From positions 1 to 64,000 of the forward strand of contig MEOL01000020.1 of assembly GCA_001769215.1 (NCBI GenBank): a stretch of DNA of 64,000 nucleotides, written 5' to 3'. The notes below the pieces were generated by a model that did not search any database, was not told where the DNA came from, and was given only the letters and a program-made list of their open reading frames with translations. Positions within the stretch are counted from its first letter, which is position 1, and every line of letters starts with the position of its first letter. Positions 41,924 to 51,756 of this stretch are shown one piece after another. The position numbers and the translations under genes are program-made. The stretch is from Bacteroidetes bacterium GWF2_41_31 (GTDB lineage: Bacteria; Bacteroidota; Bacteroidia; Bacteroidales; F082).

Positions 41924-41931
41924 CAAAGATA
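41924..41931 (-). promoter_or_regulatory. -7 element for rpsU
   Basis: Minus-strand TATCTTTG fits TAnnTTTG, with a predicted start near 41917 and a ~40-base leader. The remaining gap to 42162 holds no gene. Confidence 0.6.
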
Positions 41932-42162
41932 TAAATATTTTTAATTCATCATAAGTTCGTTTGATTTAAAAAAAGATCCCTTAAAAATTAACCTCATTCC
42001 TTAGAATAGAAAAGCGAAGGAAGTTTTAAATAAAAGTCTGTTCTCACTATTTTTTATTGTTCCCGGCAACCTAATGGCAAGTGAACCGGGTCTGATAAGT
42101 ATGAGATGTGAATAGTGCTTCACAAAGAACAAATAAGTTGTGTTTAATTGATGTGAATATCC

Positions 42163-42170
42163 TAATTTTG
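42163..42170 (+). promoter_or_regulatory. -7 element for the broken T9SS-secreted protein gene
   Basis: TAATTTTG fits TAnnTTTG, 26 bases upstream of ATG 42196; a TTG lies 22 bases further upstream (42138-42140). Confidence 0.55.
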
Positions 42171-42946
42171 TGTTAACATAAACAACCTGAACCCGATGAA
42201 AAAGACAACTGCACTGATATTTTTAATCTTGACAGGATCAAAGCTTTTTTCACAAGTAGGTGATCCCATTATTTTTGATAAGGCCCGGCTCGATATCAAC
42301 AACATAGAAGTCGGCATTAATACCAACGGGAACCTGTTTATAGGCCTAACGATACCAGCAACTTTGAACTTGGTTATGAATTCCCTAAAGGAAGTGGCAA
42401 GCATACATTTTTCAATTCCACTTTGTGGATTGGAGGCTTGAATGAAAACGACGAACTCAAGTTGGCTGGTGAACTTTACAACCTGGTTGGGCATGATTAC
42501 TGGAATGGCCCGGTTTCGGTGGAAAATGGAATAATAAGTTGTAGTGAAACAACCGCCAATCAATGGAACAAGGTATGGAAAATTAGTGCAGAGGAAATTG
42601 CCTGGCACACACAACATTACCTTGACTGGGGATATATACCCATTGAAAATATTGCCGCCTGGCCGGCCCATGGCGACATCAACTTAAATCAATCTGCCAA
42701 TCTTGCTCCTTTCGTAGATGTTGACAACGATCAGAAATACAATCCCATGAACGGTGATTATCCCTTAATAAAAGGTGATCAGTGCATCTACTTTATTTTT
42801 AACGATGTCAAACATCATAGCGAAAGCAACGGTGACAGCCTTGGCCTTGAAATTCATGGGATGGCTTTCGCTTTCAATTCGACCGAAAGTGAGGCCATCA
42901 ACAACACCATTTTTGTAAATTACAAAATTTATAACCGCTCCAATAT

Positions 42947-42950
42947 CTAA
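42947..42950 (+). repeat. 4-bp target-site duplication CTAA (left copy)
   Basis: CTAA directly left of the insertion sequence is repeated at 44641-44644 directly right of it. A 4-bp duplication is typical for IS1380. Confidence 0.75.
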
Positions 42951-44640
42951 CCTGAATAATTCATAAAAATCAAAAAAATAGAGGAGAAATGCATGTTATC
43001 TCATTGATATTTAGTATCTTTGAGTTGCAAAAAACAACATCCTCCTCTATGGGTAAAGATACAAAAAACAATAACAGACCAAACGCTGGATTTTCTGACT
43101 CCCGGCCATCAACATTTTTCAATCTGTCTTCGGTTGACCGTAAGAAAGCACAGGTTCGGTTTACTTTGGAAGAGACTTCCAACGATGGCGGCCTGCTTTT
43201 ATTAAAGGAAGTTGACAGTCAGATTGGGTTGATTGACAGGTTATCTGGTTGCCTACAAGACAACCGTCATCAAAGCTACGTCAAACATAGTGTTGATTCT
43301 ATGCTCCGCCAGCGGGTCATGCAAATTGCCGCAGGCTATGAAGATGCCAATGATTGTAATGCTTTGAAAGATGATGGCATGATGAGAGTATGCGCTAATG
43401 GCCAGCAAACACTTGCTGCCCAACCAACCATGAGCCGCTTCGAGAACCAAGCTGACAATAAACAGCTATACAAAATGGCCATGGCCTTTGTCGATAACTT
43501 TATCGCATCGTACGCGAGCCAGCCCAAGGTCATCATCATTGACAGCGATGACACGAACAGCTTTACATATGGCCAACAGGAACTGGCATTGTTCAACAAC
43601 TATTACGGAGACTATTGTTTCATGCCCTTACATGTTTACGAAGGCATCTCGGGCAAGCTGATAACCACCATCCTCAAGCCGGGGCGCAGGAGCAAAAGCG
43701 TTAATGTGTTTGCTGTTTTGAAAAGGATAATCGATTACTTGCGCAAACACTGGCCCGACACACTGATCATGTTTCGTGGAGACAGCCATTTTTGCTCAAG
43801 GGAAGTGATGAATTACGTGCATGATATGTCACGGGTGGAGTTCATTACAGGGCTTACCGGCAATACAGTTTTGAACAAATGCGCTCAAATGACAGTTGAA
43901 AGTGCCCAGCGCAGCTACGAAAGCAGCCAAAAACCGGTAAAACGGTACCACAGCTTTATGTATAAGGCCGGATCCTGGGCATATGCAGAACGTGTAGTTG
44001 TCAAAGTGGAAGTCACCAGCATGGGCACAAACGTAAGGTTTATTGTAAGCAGCTTAAATATCCGGGCAAAAGTCCTTTACGAACAGGGGTATTGTGCCAG
44101 GGGGGCTGCCGAGTTAAGAATCAAAGACCATAAAACGTATTTGCTGTCAGATAGGATGTCGTGCAGTAGTTTCAAGGCTAACCAGTTTCGTCTTTTTCTC
44201 CATTCTGCAGCTTACGTGCTGATCCATACCCTGCAAAACGAGGTACTCAAGGGTACAGAGTTTTGTAAAGCAACCATGAAAACAATCCAGCTCAAGTTGA
44301 TAAAGGTGGCAGCAAGGATAAAGTTTTTAAAAACAAAAGTGATAATTGACTTGCCGTCTGCATTTTACAGTAAATGGGTCTTCGAGAAGGCACTGAGTAT
44401 GTTTGAGGTTTTACGCATATAAACCGAAAAACGATAACCATCTGTTCTTAAACATGTTGACAAATTTTCCTACTCCCGCAAAGTTTTCGAGACAAAAACT
44501 GACAGGGAAAGGTGTGTCCCTATGTTTACATATCGTACTGAATATCTGGTGGTAAGCTGTTTTTGGTGAGTAGACTGCACCTAAACGAACCTCACCTAAC
44601 CTAATTTTGACAAAAAAAATGGGTTTGTGAATTATTCAGG
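42951..44640 (+). mobile_element. IS1380-family insertion sequence
   Basis: A 1690-bp element bounded by terminal inverted repeats CCTGAATAATTCATAAA on the left and TTTGTGAATTATTCAGG on the right (one mismatch over 17). It is flanked by the 4-bp duplication CTAA. It holds a single transposase gene that is intact, so the copy may be active. It lies within the T9SS protein pseudogene. Confidence 0.93.
42989..44422 (+). CDS. IS1380 family DDE transposase
   Basis: A 477-residue frame; ATG at 43049 (MGKDTKNNN) is the likelier start, giving 457 residues. Family features: MLRQRVMQIAAGYEDANDCNAL (near 105-125), TMSRFENQ, the first catalytic Asp in VIIIDSDDTN (near 185), the second in MFRGDSHF (near 265) and the KANQFRLFLHSAAY segment near the C-terminus that holds the last catalytic region. 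It moves the element by cut and paste. No stop or frameshift is seen. Confidence 0.93.
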   Translation: MHVISLIFSIFELQKTTSSSMGKDTKNNNRPNAGFSDSRPSTFFNLSSVDRKKAQVRFTLEETSNDGGLLLLKEVDSQIGLIDRLSGCLQDNRHQSYVKHSVDSMLRQRVMQIAAGYEDANDCNALKDDGMMRVCANGQQTLAAQPTMSRFENQADNKQLYKMAMAFVDNFIASYASQPKVIIIDSDDTNSFTYGQQELALFNNYYGDYCFMPLHVYEGISGKLITTILKPGRRSKSVNVFAVLKRIIDYLRKHWPDTLIMFRGDSHFCSREVMNYVHDMSRVEFITGLTGNTVLNKCAQMTVESAQRSYESSQKPVKRYHSFMYKAGSWAYAERVVVKVEVTSMGTNVRFIVSSLNIRAKVLYEQGYCARGAAELRIKDHKTYLLSDRMSCSSFKANQFRLFLHSAAYVLIHTLQNEVLKGTEFCKATMKTIQLKLIKVAARIKFLKTKVIIDLPSAFYSKWVFEKALSMFEVLRI

Positions 44641-45719
44641 CTAATACCACGATGCTTACATTGGCGCTTTCGCCGATATGGACATTGGATATTTTTTGGA
44701 CGACTATTTTGCCACAGAAGTTCAACTGGGTGCCATCTACCAATACAATGGCGACGGTTTTGATGATGGAGAATCCGGTTATGGAAACAACCCCCCGGTG
44801 CAGGCCATGGCTTTGCTCGCCGGACCGCTCATGAATGAAAACAACATGGACGACCCATCGGGTGGTTGTGACGCCAGTATAAACGGTGTTGGATTTGGTG
44901 ATGGTATTGTTGATAACGAACGACTTGGTTTAACTGGTTCAAGACGAATCAACAACGACATCTATAACTTTGGTTTACCTCATGTGGCACAGGAGTATTA
45001 CAATATACTTTCAGGCAAGTATATTGATGGCCAGGATACCCGGGTATTTTGCGATGACTCGCTAACAACAGTACCCTGCAAATTTGCACAACCGGCAAAT
45101 TCCGACCCATGCTATTGGGGTGTTGGTGGCCAAACCTGCCCCGTTTATGCAAACTGGAGCGATGAAACCGGAAATAGTGGTTTTCCCAATCTTCCGGGTG
45201 AAAGAAGCGGAGTGGCCATTTCAGGTCCATTTACCTTCAAAGCAAACTCCATACAAAACGTAGACCTGGCCTTTGTTTCGGCACGCGATTATTCAGATTC
45301 AAATTCGGTAACCCTGCTCAAAACCTACCTCACTGAAATTAAAAACACTTTTAACACAAACCCCAATGGATTTGGCGATAATTACGTTGGCGTTCATCAA
45401 ATCAAAGGCGAGTTGGATCAGCTCTTCGTATATCCCAACCCTGCAAAAGAATATCTAACACTCTCAAAAACCGTGAGCCCTGCAAATGAGTTTGTTATTC
45501 TGGATTCATTCGGAAGGTCGGTAAAGAAAGGAAAGCTTGTAACCAACGTCATTCCTGTTTCTGATTTAAAATCTGGTATTTATGGCCTGCTTATCAATTC
45601 CCGGACTGAGGTTAAAGCCATCAGATTTGTAAAAGAGTAGCAAGGTGACTTTCACACCAGCAACAAATTAAAGCTGTTCTAAATTAAACTGAACCAATCG
45701 GACTGAACAAATAAAGGCT

Positions 45720-45727
45720 TAGATTTG
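45720..45727 (+). promoter_or_regulatory. -7 element for the TonB-receptor-like gene
   Basis: TAGATTTG fits TAnnTTTG, 27 bases before the first ATG (45755). It shows the gene can be expressed independently of the broken gene upstream. Confidence 0.55.
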
Positions 45728-45754
45728 TTTGTTTTTTACTGAAAACCATTCAAA

Positions 45755-48700
45755 ATGATGCATTACCGTTTATTTTTTACACTGGCTGTTTGGATGATAG
45801 CTGGTTTGTGTGTCAATATCCTTGCCCAGGATACTATTGTTTCTAAACCAAAAAGCGATTCCACTGTCAATATTGCAGAATATGGAAATTCACTTCATTT
45901 CAATCAGTCAGACATCAGGCGATTGCCTTTTCAAAAACTTTCATCCTTTGGGATGATGGCTGCATCAGCCTATCAGATTAAGGGCGATAACACCTATTAT
46001 TATGGCATGGCCTCAGAAGGCGACAACACCTATATTAATGGTATGCAAGTTCGGGATGCTTCCAACTTTCCTGTCAGGCTGATTGAATCATATAACCTGT
46101 ATACCCGCCATGCACCCATCAACAGGGGATTTACGGTGGGCGGAATTACCGCCATCGAAACCCTCCATCCCGATGAATTTCTGGTGCAGGTGGACGTAAA
46201 CACCGATCAGGCCTATAACATGCAAGGCACCAACGGAGAAATTTTGGTGAATATCCCATTCACCTCAAAGAAAAACCAACAAGGTAATCAGGGTGTTCCG
46301 GGAATTTTGATTGCAGCTAAATTTGCAACTACCAATAACACCGATCCTGTATGGAGAAAAACGCAGCAACTCAGCAGCGAAACACTGGCCTCTTTGCAAA
46401 CCAATCCACTCAGTCTGGATGATTTTGGATCCGGTACTCTTCAAAATGCAGTCTTTATTACCGAAAAAGACCTGGTCGATCAAAAGGTACCCGAAAACAG
46501 CGGCAGAACAGGTTTTTACCCTTATATACAACTCAGCTTGCCCATCCTAAAGAACGGGATGCTGCAATTGGGGAATTACTCCACCATCGACGAAACACAG
46601 GTTTATAACCTGGGTAATTCTATTTTCAACAGCAATCGCAATGCATTGCAAACCCGGAGAAACTTTGACAATTTCATCCACTGGAAGCAGCAATTCAAAG
46701 TAAATCAGAAACTCAGCCTATCGTATGACCTCCACCTGCAATATTCTAGTTACCATCAAACCACCGGAGATCCCGAACATGGGAAAGATTTCTTCGACTA
46801 TGGTTATTTGGGAAAATTCACTAATTACAAAACGCCCAACTATGAGATAGGAAGTGTTACTGTTGATAGCCAGGCCTATAACAATGTTTGGGTGTTAAAT
46901 TCATGGGACTTCGACACACTGGTTACTTTTAAGCCTTCTAATATTAACCCTGAGTTAGCTGTCTACACTTCAAACTATTTTGACTTTTATGCAGATCAAC
47001 CTGATAGCCATTTTCAGAATATGGATCAGATTATCCTGAATGGCGGACTCATAAATGGCGGTCAACCCCAAAGCGTTTACGGATTATTTAACAATACGGG
47101 TACCTTTACCTCTGGTTATCAGGAAATAAAGAATGACATAATCAGGGCACAATTGCAGATTAATGCTGATTACAAAATCCACCATTTTACCATTGGTGGT
47201 GAATACAATCGCGAAACGAGAAGCCACTATGCGCTCAACCCAAACAATTTGTGGGGTTTGATGCGTGGCATGACAAATTATCATTTGCATCAACTGGACA
47301 AATCCAACCCGGAAATCGTTATGTGGGAGGGGTCGGTCGACACCATTAATTATTATAGAAAGTTTGACGCTGTCTCACAAACGGAATTTTCAAAAAATCT
47401 CCGAAAAGCGCTTGGAATGCCTGTGGATGGCCTCGAATACATCCTGATTGATTCGTACGACAAAGAAAACAACACCATTGAGTACTATGATAAACATGGC
47501 AAAAGGCACACCGCCCATACGCCTGATAACCTATTGTCAATGAATCTGTTTACTGCCAATGAATTACTTAACGGAGGCCTTCCTTTGGTAAACTATGCCG
47601 GATACGATCATACGGGGCAAATGACTTCAGGAAACGATCCTTACTCTTTTTTTAGCGATTTCAGTATCAATGCCACAAAACCTACCTATTGGTCCGGCTT
47701 TGTGCAGGACGAATTTAACTGGAAAAACCTGCATGTAACTATTGGATTGCGAGTTGATGTTTATGATGCCAACCGCCCGGTATTAAAAGATGATTACTCG
47801 CTTTTTGAAATAAATTCAGTTGCTGAGGTTCAGAACCAGGGAGCCATCGAATTTATCAGACCCTCAAATATCGGAGGTAACTATTTTGTTTATGTAGACA
47901 GGGTGAAGGAGCCATCGAGAGTGGTCGGTTACCGCAATGATAATAAATGGTTTAATGCCGATGGTATTGAAATACAAGATCCCACAATTTTAGATGTGGG
48001 CAACGGTATTTCTCCCTCTCTTAAAAATCCTGAAATACAAAGTCTGCAAGGAGAATGGACCCCGGATATGACCTTTCAGGATTACAAAAGGACAACGAAT
48101 TTCCTGCCACAAATTAACATCGATTATACGTTAATCGATCGCATTAACTTTTATCTAAATTATAGTTCTTTTACTCAAAACCCAACCAGCTATAACAATT
48201 TTCGTCCGGAGCAATACTATTACTGGTCTTCTTATTCTCAGTGGAATATCATAGAAAACCCCAACCTAAAACCCATGATGGCGGAGAAGTTCTTTACCGG
48301 AGTAAAATCCAGGGTTTGGAAAAACCTGGTGGTTGATTTATCCTTTATAAGTACTACCATATATAATATGATAAGTCTCAAAAGTTATGTTGGGGCTTAT
48401 CCATCCACTTATGTCACCCTGTATAACGACCCACATCCGGTAACAACAAATGGATTTGAAGCACGAATCAACTACATAAGCACCACCGGAACCGGATTTT
48501 TCGGAGGTTTAAATGCAACAAAATTATTTACGGATGAAGAATACCCTTTCAAAATAGCGGTTAGCGACCTGGTAATCAATACAAATGCGGGTTATCAATT
48601 TGGAAACAAAAATAATTTCAGAGGTCCATCGTGGGCCAATGTGAAGGCATTGCACGGGCTTTCGGCTACTGTTTATTATCAATACCGCCGTGGAATTCCT

Positions 48701-49054
48701 TATTATTCAACACGGGATGTCGGCGGATACTTATACTCCGGAGTTAAGCACACTCCAAATATCAACCTGTTTAACCTCAATATCCAGAAAGATATTTCCC
48801 TTGGAACAAAAGCCATGATGAACGTCTATCTGACCATTGAAAATGTATTTAACTTCCAAAATGTTTACGATGTGTATTCATATACCGGAAAGCCAGATGA
48901 TGATGGGCTTCTAACCTCTTATGATTTCCAGAATTTTATCGACCATCAACTAAACCCGGATTCATTCCGGTTGCTGTACCAGTTGCATCTGTATGATCCG
49001 ACATTTTATGGTACTCCAAGGATTTGGAGAGTGGGCGTTATTTTCAGGTACTAA
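45755..49054 (+). CDS. TonB-dependent receptor-like outer-membrane protein
   Basis: A 1099-residue outer-membrane protein. Residues 1-24 are a signal peptide ending ILAQ. Residues ~45-180 look like a TonB plug: IRRLPFQKLSSFGMMAAS, then NTYINGMQVRDASNFPVRLIESYNL and GGITAIETL. The rest is beta-barrel with aromatic-rich strands, and the last residues RIWRVGVIFRY fit an outer-membrane C-terminal strand. No carboxypeptidase-like N-terminal domain and no clear TonB box are seen. The substrate is unknown. It follows the broken T9SS-protein gene by 114 bases; the two may once have formed a surface system. Confidence 0.8.
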   Translation: MMHYRLFFTLAVWMIAGLCVNILAQDTIVSKPKSDSTVNIAEYGNSLHFNQSDIRRLPFQKLSSFGMMAASAYQIKGDNTYYYGMASEGDNTYINGMQVRDASNFPVRLIESYNLYTRHAPINRGFTVGGITAIETLHPDEFLVQVDVNTDQAYNMQGTNGEILVNIPFTSKKNQQGNQGVPGILIAAKFATTNNTDPVWRKTQQLSSETLASLQTNPLSLDDFGSGTLQNAVFITEKDLVDQKVPENSGRTGFYPYIQLSLPILKNGMLQLGNYSTIDETQVYNLGNSIFNSNRNALQTRRNFDNFIHWKQQFKVNQKLSLSYDLHLQYSSYHQTTGDPEHGKDFFDYGYLGKFTNYKTPNYEIGSVTVDSQAYNNVWVLNSWDFDTLVTFKPSNINPELAVYTSNYFDFYADQPDSHFQNMDQIILNGGLINGGQPQSVYGLFNNTGTFTSGYQEIKNDIIRAQLQINADYKIHHFTIGGEYNRETRSHYALNPNNLWGLMRGMTNYHLHQLDKSNPEIVMWEGSVDTINYYRKFDAVSQTEFSKNLRKALGMPVDGLEYILIDSYDKENNTIEYYDKHGKRHTAHTPDNLLSMNLFTANELLNGGLPLVNYAGYDHTGQMTSGNDPYSFFSDFSINATKPTYWSGFVQDEFNWKNLHVTIGLRVDVYDANRPVLKDDYSLFEINSVAEVQNQGAIEFIRPSNIGGNYFVYVDRVKEPSRVVGYRNDNKWFNADGIEIQDPTILDVGNGISPSLKNPEIQSLQGEWTPDMTFQDYKRTTNFLPQINIDYTLIDRINFYLNYSSFTQNPTSYNNFRPEQYYYWSSYSQWNIIENPNLKPMMAEKFFTGVKSRVWKNLVVDLSFISTTIYNMISLKSYVGAYPSTYVTLYNDPHPVTTNGFEARINYISTTGTGFFGGLNATKLFTDEEYPFKIAVSDLVINTNAGYQFGNKNNFRGPSWANVKALHGLSATVYYQYRRGIPYYSTRDVGGYLYSGVKHTPNINLFNLNIQKDISLGTKAMMNVYLTIENVFNFQNVYDVYSYTGKPDDDGLLTSYDFQNFIDHQLNPDSFRLLYQLHLYDPTFYGTPRIWRVGVIFRY

Positions 49055-49084
49055 TTCTGGCAGAAAACAATTAAAACGCCACAT

Positions 49085-50065
49085 CTATCTTAACTTCAGC
49101 ACCTTGCCTTCGCTTACCTGGATGCCATCAGGCAGGTTATTCATTTTATAAATCCGCCGTTCGCGTACTCCATACAGCTGCGAAATGCTGTGGATGGTTT
49201 CTCCCTGTTTTACTTCATGGGCAGGATGCTGCTTGTCGGCTTTGCGTTTCTTTTTTTCCAGATAAATGATGTCACCCACTTTGAGCCCATAGTCTTTATC
49301 GAGATCGTTGTATTTGTATAACTGCCATGTATAGATGCCAAATTCTTTTGCCAGGTTATTAAAGGTGTCGCCATTTACTGCAATCAAGAGCTTTATTCCA
49401 TTGTTTGAGAAAAGCTGCCGGCCACTTGGATACCGTTCATCCTTTTTAAACTGATCGACCGTCATGGGTTTAATGGCGAACCTTTTTATATGTTTTACCT
49501 TACTCTCTTCCCCAGCCTTTTTCTCCTTATATAATTTATCATCGTACTGGCTCAGGTTGTATTTTTCGATGATGCGAATGAGCAATTCAGGGTATTTGGG
49601 ATTGGTGGCATAACCTGCCTTTTTAAGCCCTTTTGCCCAGGCTTCGTAATCGGTTATTTTCAAATCAAATAAAAAAGAATACCTCCCCCTTTCGGTTAAA
49701 AAAAGGGAATGATCGCGATACGAATCCTCAGGATGTTTATACTTCCTGAAACATTCATTCTTTTCGTCGTCGTCCATGTAGTAGGTTTTCCCGGTCCATT
49801 CCTTGTGGCACTTGATACCGAAATGGTTGTTGGCTTTCAGCGCCAGTTTGCTGTTTCCGCTTCCCGACTCCAGTATTCCCTGTGCAAGGGTAATGGAGGC
49901 CGGAATGTGGTATTCATGCATTTTCCTGATGGCCACTTCTTTATAGGTGTTAATATAGTCCTCGGTGGAAATGCGCTGCTGGCCCTGAACAGTTACAATA
50001 AGCAGCATGCAAAAGGAAAAACCAATATATCGAAAATACGGAAATATCTTTCTCAATTTTGCCAT
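49085..50065 (-). CDS. secreted glucosaminidase with LysM domains (peptidoglycan hydrolase)
   Basis: A 326-residue protein. Residues ~1-30 hold a signal/anchor helix. The glucosaminidase domain follows: HEYHIPASITLAQGILESGSGNS (catalytic Glu in LESG), then NNHFGIKCHKEWTG and YRDHSLFLTERGRY. Two LysM repeats end it (VNGDTFNNLAKEFGIY and VKQGETIHSISQLYGV), which should bind peptidoglycan. It likely cuts cell-wall glycan during growth or division. The ATG at 50065 begins right before the signal peptide; the open frame extends to 50185 only by chance. A TACCTTTG -7 element lies 10 bases upstream. Confidence 0.9.
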   Translation of the reverse strand: MAKLRKIFPYFRYIGFSFCMLLIVTVQGQQRISTEDYINTYKEVAIRKMHEYHIPASITLAQGILESGSGNSKLALKANNHFGIKCHKEWTGKTYYMDDDEKNECFRKYKHPEDSYRDHSLFLTERGRYSFLFDLKITDYEAWAKGLKKAGYATNPKYPELLIRIIEKYNLSQYDDKLYKEKKAGEESKVKHIKRFAIKPMTVDQFKKDERYPSGRQLFSNNGIKLLIAVNGDTFNNLAKEFGIYTWQLYKYNDLDKDYGLKVGDIIYLEKKKRKADKQHPAHEVKQGETIHSISQLYGVRERRIYKMNNLPDGIQVSEGKVLKLR

Positions 50066-50074
50066 AATCAATAA

Positions 50075-50082
50075 CAAAGGTA
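50075..50082 (-). promoter_or_regulatory. -7 element for the glucosaminidase gene
   Basis: Minus-strand TACCTTTG fits TAnnTTTG and ends 9 bases before the ATG, so the transcript leader would be only about 3 bases. Confidence 0.55.
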
Positions 50083-50150
50083 ACTGTTGCAATTTTCCGA
50101 ATAACCCACCGATAACGCTTTTTTGCACAAAAGATTGTTGAAATAGCCAT

Positions 50151-50334
50151 CCCGGTTTCACCACAATTGTTAATTTTACCCCCAAAATCGTTTATGAGTA
50201 TCGATCTGATTTTTAGCCATTTTCCATCCCTGACGGACACACAACGCGACCAGTTTATGCAGCTTCAGGAATTATATGCCCATTGGAATGCACAAATCAA
50301 TGTGATTTCACGAAAGGACATGGAGCAATTTTAT
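50151..50334 (+). repeat. direct repeat: duplicated rsmG promoter and 5' end (left copy)
   Basis: These 184 bases align without gaps to 57441-57624, with 13 differences by my count (~93% identity). The copies start just upstream of the rsmG promoter and end after codon 47. They flank a 7.1-kb block absent from a simple glucosaminidase-rsmG arrangement. Confidence 0.9.
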
Positions 50335-50421
50335 AACGGTTATCCTTTACGATCTGTCTTGCCGGGTGTAGTTGTTAACTCCCCTCTGTTGCAAACACAT
50401 ACTCTTTTTTGCAACAACTAA
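50194..50421 (+). pseudogene. truncated 5' copy of rsmG
   Basis: From ATG 50194 the first 47 residues (MSIDLIFSHFPSLTDTQRDQ onward to KDMEQFY) match the intact rsmG at 57484 with a few substitutions. After 50334 the frame continues into unrelated sequence and stops at 50421. The SAM-binding and catalytic parts are missing. It keeps the promoter and start codon, so a short useless peptide could still be made. Confidence 0.88.
50369..50420. repeat. REP-like nested inverted repeats beside the RAYT remnant
   Basis: TAGTTGTT pairs with AACAACTA, and GTTGCAAA pairs with TTTGCAAC inside it. The position, 25 bases from a RAYT remnant, fits a REP-type end. Confidence 0.45.
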
Positions 50422-50444
50422 TCGTTTGGTTATTTACCGTGTGG

Positions 50445-50714
50445 TTAGTTTTGATGTGGGTCGTGCTCCATTTCAGCGTAATTCCTTGCACTGCTAAAAA
50501 GATAGCCTTCCGCATCGGCAATAATCCCTGTCCTGACAGGATTTTCATGTATGTAATTAAGCCGCGTTTCAAGCATATTATTAGTGCATAATACTAGGCA
50601 TGGTTCTCATGGATCCACAGTTGCCTGTCGGCTAAACACAATAGCCCGGCCAACTACCTGAAAGGTAAAGAAATAAGCATCTTGCTGGTCTTTTATCTGG
50701 TATGCATAGTCCAT
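50445..50714 (-). pseudogene. internally deleted REP-associated tyrosine transposase (RAYT)
   Basis: From ATG 50714 the minus strand reads MDYAYQIKDQQDAYFFTFQV and on to VFSRQ, a typical RAYT N-terminus, then stops at 50607. A second frame, 50576 to 50445, reads RLNYIHENPVRTGIIADAEG and YLFSSARNYA, the typical RAYT C-terminus. The ~100 residues between, including the HUH pair and the catalytic Tyr, are gone. It is too short for ordinary ORF calling. It lies at the left edge of the block inserted next to the truncated rsmG. Confidence 0.78.
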
Positions 50715-50805
50715 GATTCAAAAATACGGGAAGTTATGATATGAAGGCGTAGTTGCATATTACCCCTAAAGGTAGGATCATAAACTGTTTATAAATTGAC
50801 GTAAG

Positions 50806-51666
50806 TCAACGAACAATTCTAAAACCAATGGTGTTGTTTGTGGTGGAGGGTTTGCATTTCGAGCGGTTGGTCACGCGACTTATATATTTGTTTAAATCGG
50901 AGGATCCGCCACGTAAGCTTCTATAAACCCCATTTTCGGCACCGGTTGGATTATTGATGGGGCTGTTTTGATAATAGGTTTCATTGTACCAATCATTGCA
51001 CCATTCCCAAGCATTTCCCCTCATATCATAGAGGCCCAGCTTGTTGGGATTCCGGGTTCCTACCTGATGTAACTGTCTGTTGCTGTTTACATCAAACCAA
51101 GCCAAGTCCTCTAACAGGCAACTATCTCCCTCCTGCGGACCATTGGCTTTGGACGCTCCACAGGCGGCGAACTCCCATTCAGCTTCTGTGGGCAACCGCC
51201 CTCCATTCCACCTGGCATATGCATTTGCACCAAACCAGCTTACTTCTACTACAGGCAGTAATTCTTTATCCTGCAAAGGTGAAAAGCTGCTTGCTTCAAA
51301 TCTGAGAAGACAAAAATCTGATTCTAAATTAATAAAGGTCTGAACCTCTTCGAATGTAAAGCCACCATCATTTAGAAAATCACAATACTGCTCGTTGGTG
51401 ATTTCGTATTTACTGATTTCAAACGGGTTAAGCTTAACAACATGGATGGGTTGTTCATCCATGGCGCCATTATTGCTACCCATTTCAAACTCGCCAAGCC
51501 CCATGGAAACAAATTCGACCTGTTTTGTTAAGTTCCTGATAGATGGACTAATAACTGTAAATTCTCCCACATGGGGAGAAGGGGTGTTCGGATATTTATC
51601 TATGTAATAAAAATTACAGAGAAAGGCATATAGTACGCCTGTTAGGAGGAAATGGTAAGGTTTCAT
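50806..51666 (-). CDS. formylglycine-generating-enzyme (FGE-sulfatase fold) protein
   Basis: A 286-residue protein with an N-terminal signal or anchor segment (KPYHFLLTGVLYAFLCNFYY). The SUMF1 fold is clear: GEFEMGSNNGAMDEQPIHVV (about 58-77), YEITNEQYCDFLNDGG, GGRLPTEAEWEFAACG (about 155-170), DMRGNAWEWCNDW (about 213-225), RSLRGGSS and the final IGFRIVR. Many SUMF1-fold proteins are not true FGEs; two active-site Cys near the C-terminus are not evident (only one Cys, in SKCKPS), so formylglycine formation is unlikely. It lies 90 bases after the FISUMP gene and probably shares its promoter. Confidence 0.85.
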   Translation of the reverse strand: MKPYHFLLTGVLYAFLCNFYYIDKYPNTPSPHVGEFTVISPSIRNLTKQVEFVSMGLGEFEMGSNNGAMDEQPIHVVKLNPFEISKYEITNEQYCDFLNDGGFTFEEVQTFINLESDFCLLRFEASSFSPLQDKELLPVVEVSWFGANAYARWNGGRLPTEAEWEFAACGASKANGPQEGDSCLLEDLAWFDVNSNRQLHQVGTRNPNKLGLYDMRGNAWEWCNDWYNETYYQNSPINNPTGAENGVYRSLRGGSSDLNKYISRVTNRSKCKPSTTNNTIGFRIVR

Positions 51667-51756
51667 AAAAATGGGCTTTAAGATCTAATGCTAAAATATA
51701 AAATAATTGAATCATCGCCATAAATTAATCATTAAATAATTCAAATATTACCCAAA

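Larger units (their letters stand above)
42196..45640 (+). pseudogene. T9SS-exported surface/secreted protein, disrupted
   Basis: Three pieces of one gene. Residues 1-19 (MKKTTALIFLILTGSKLFSQ) are a signal peptide. The frame shifts at the TTT of 42336-42338: restoring one T gives continuous YRPNDTSNFELGYEF into the second piece (to 42950). An IS1380-family element (42951-44640) follows, then the third piece resumes in the same frame (DAYIGAFADMDIGYFLDDYF). The C-terminal ~75 residues are a T9SS type A sorting domain (FVYPNPAKEYLTL, SGIYGLLI). The TAA at the IS target is in frame even after IS removal, so the gene carries at least a frameshift, a stop and an insertion. The native function is unknown. 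Confidence 0.85.

Noticed and set aside
42330-42345. Programmed ribosomal frameshift in the T9SS gene
   Set aside because: No slippery heptamer with a downstream structure was seen, and the gene is also broken by a stop and an IS, so decay or a sequencing error is simpler.
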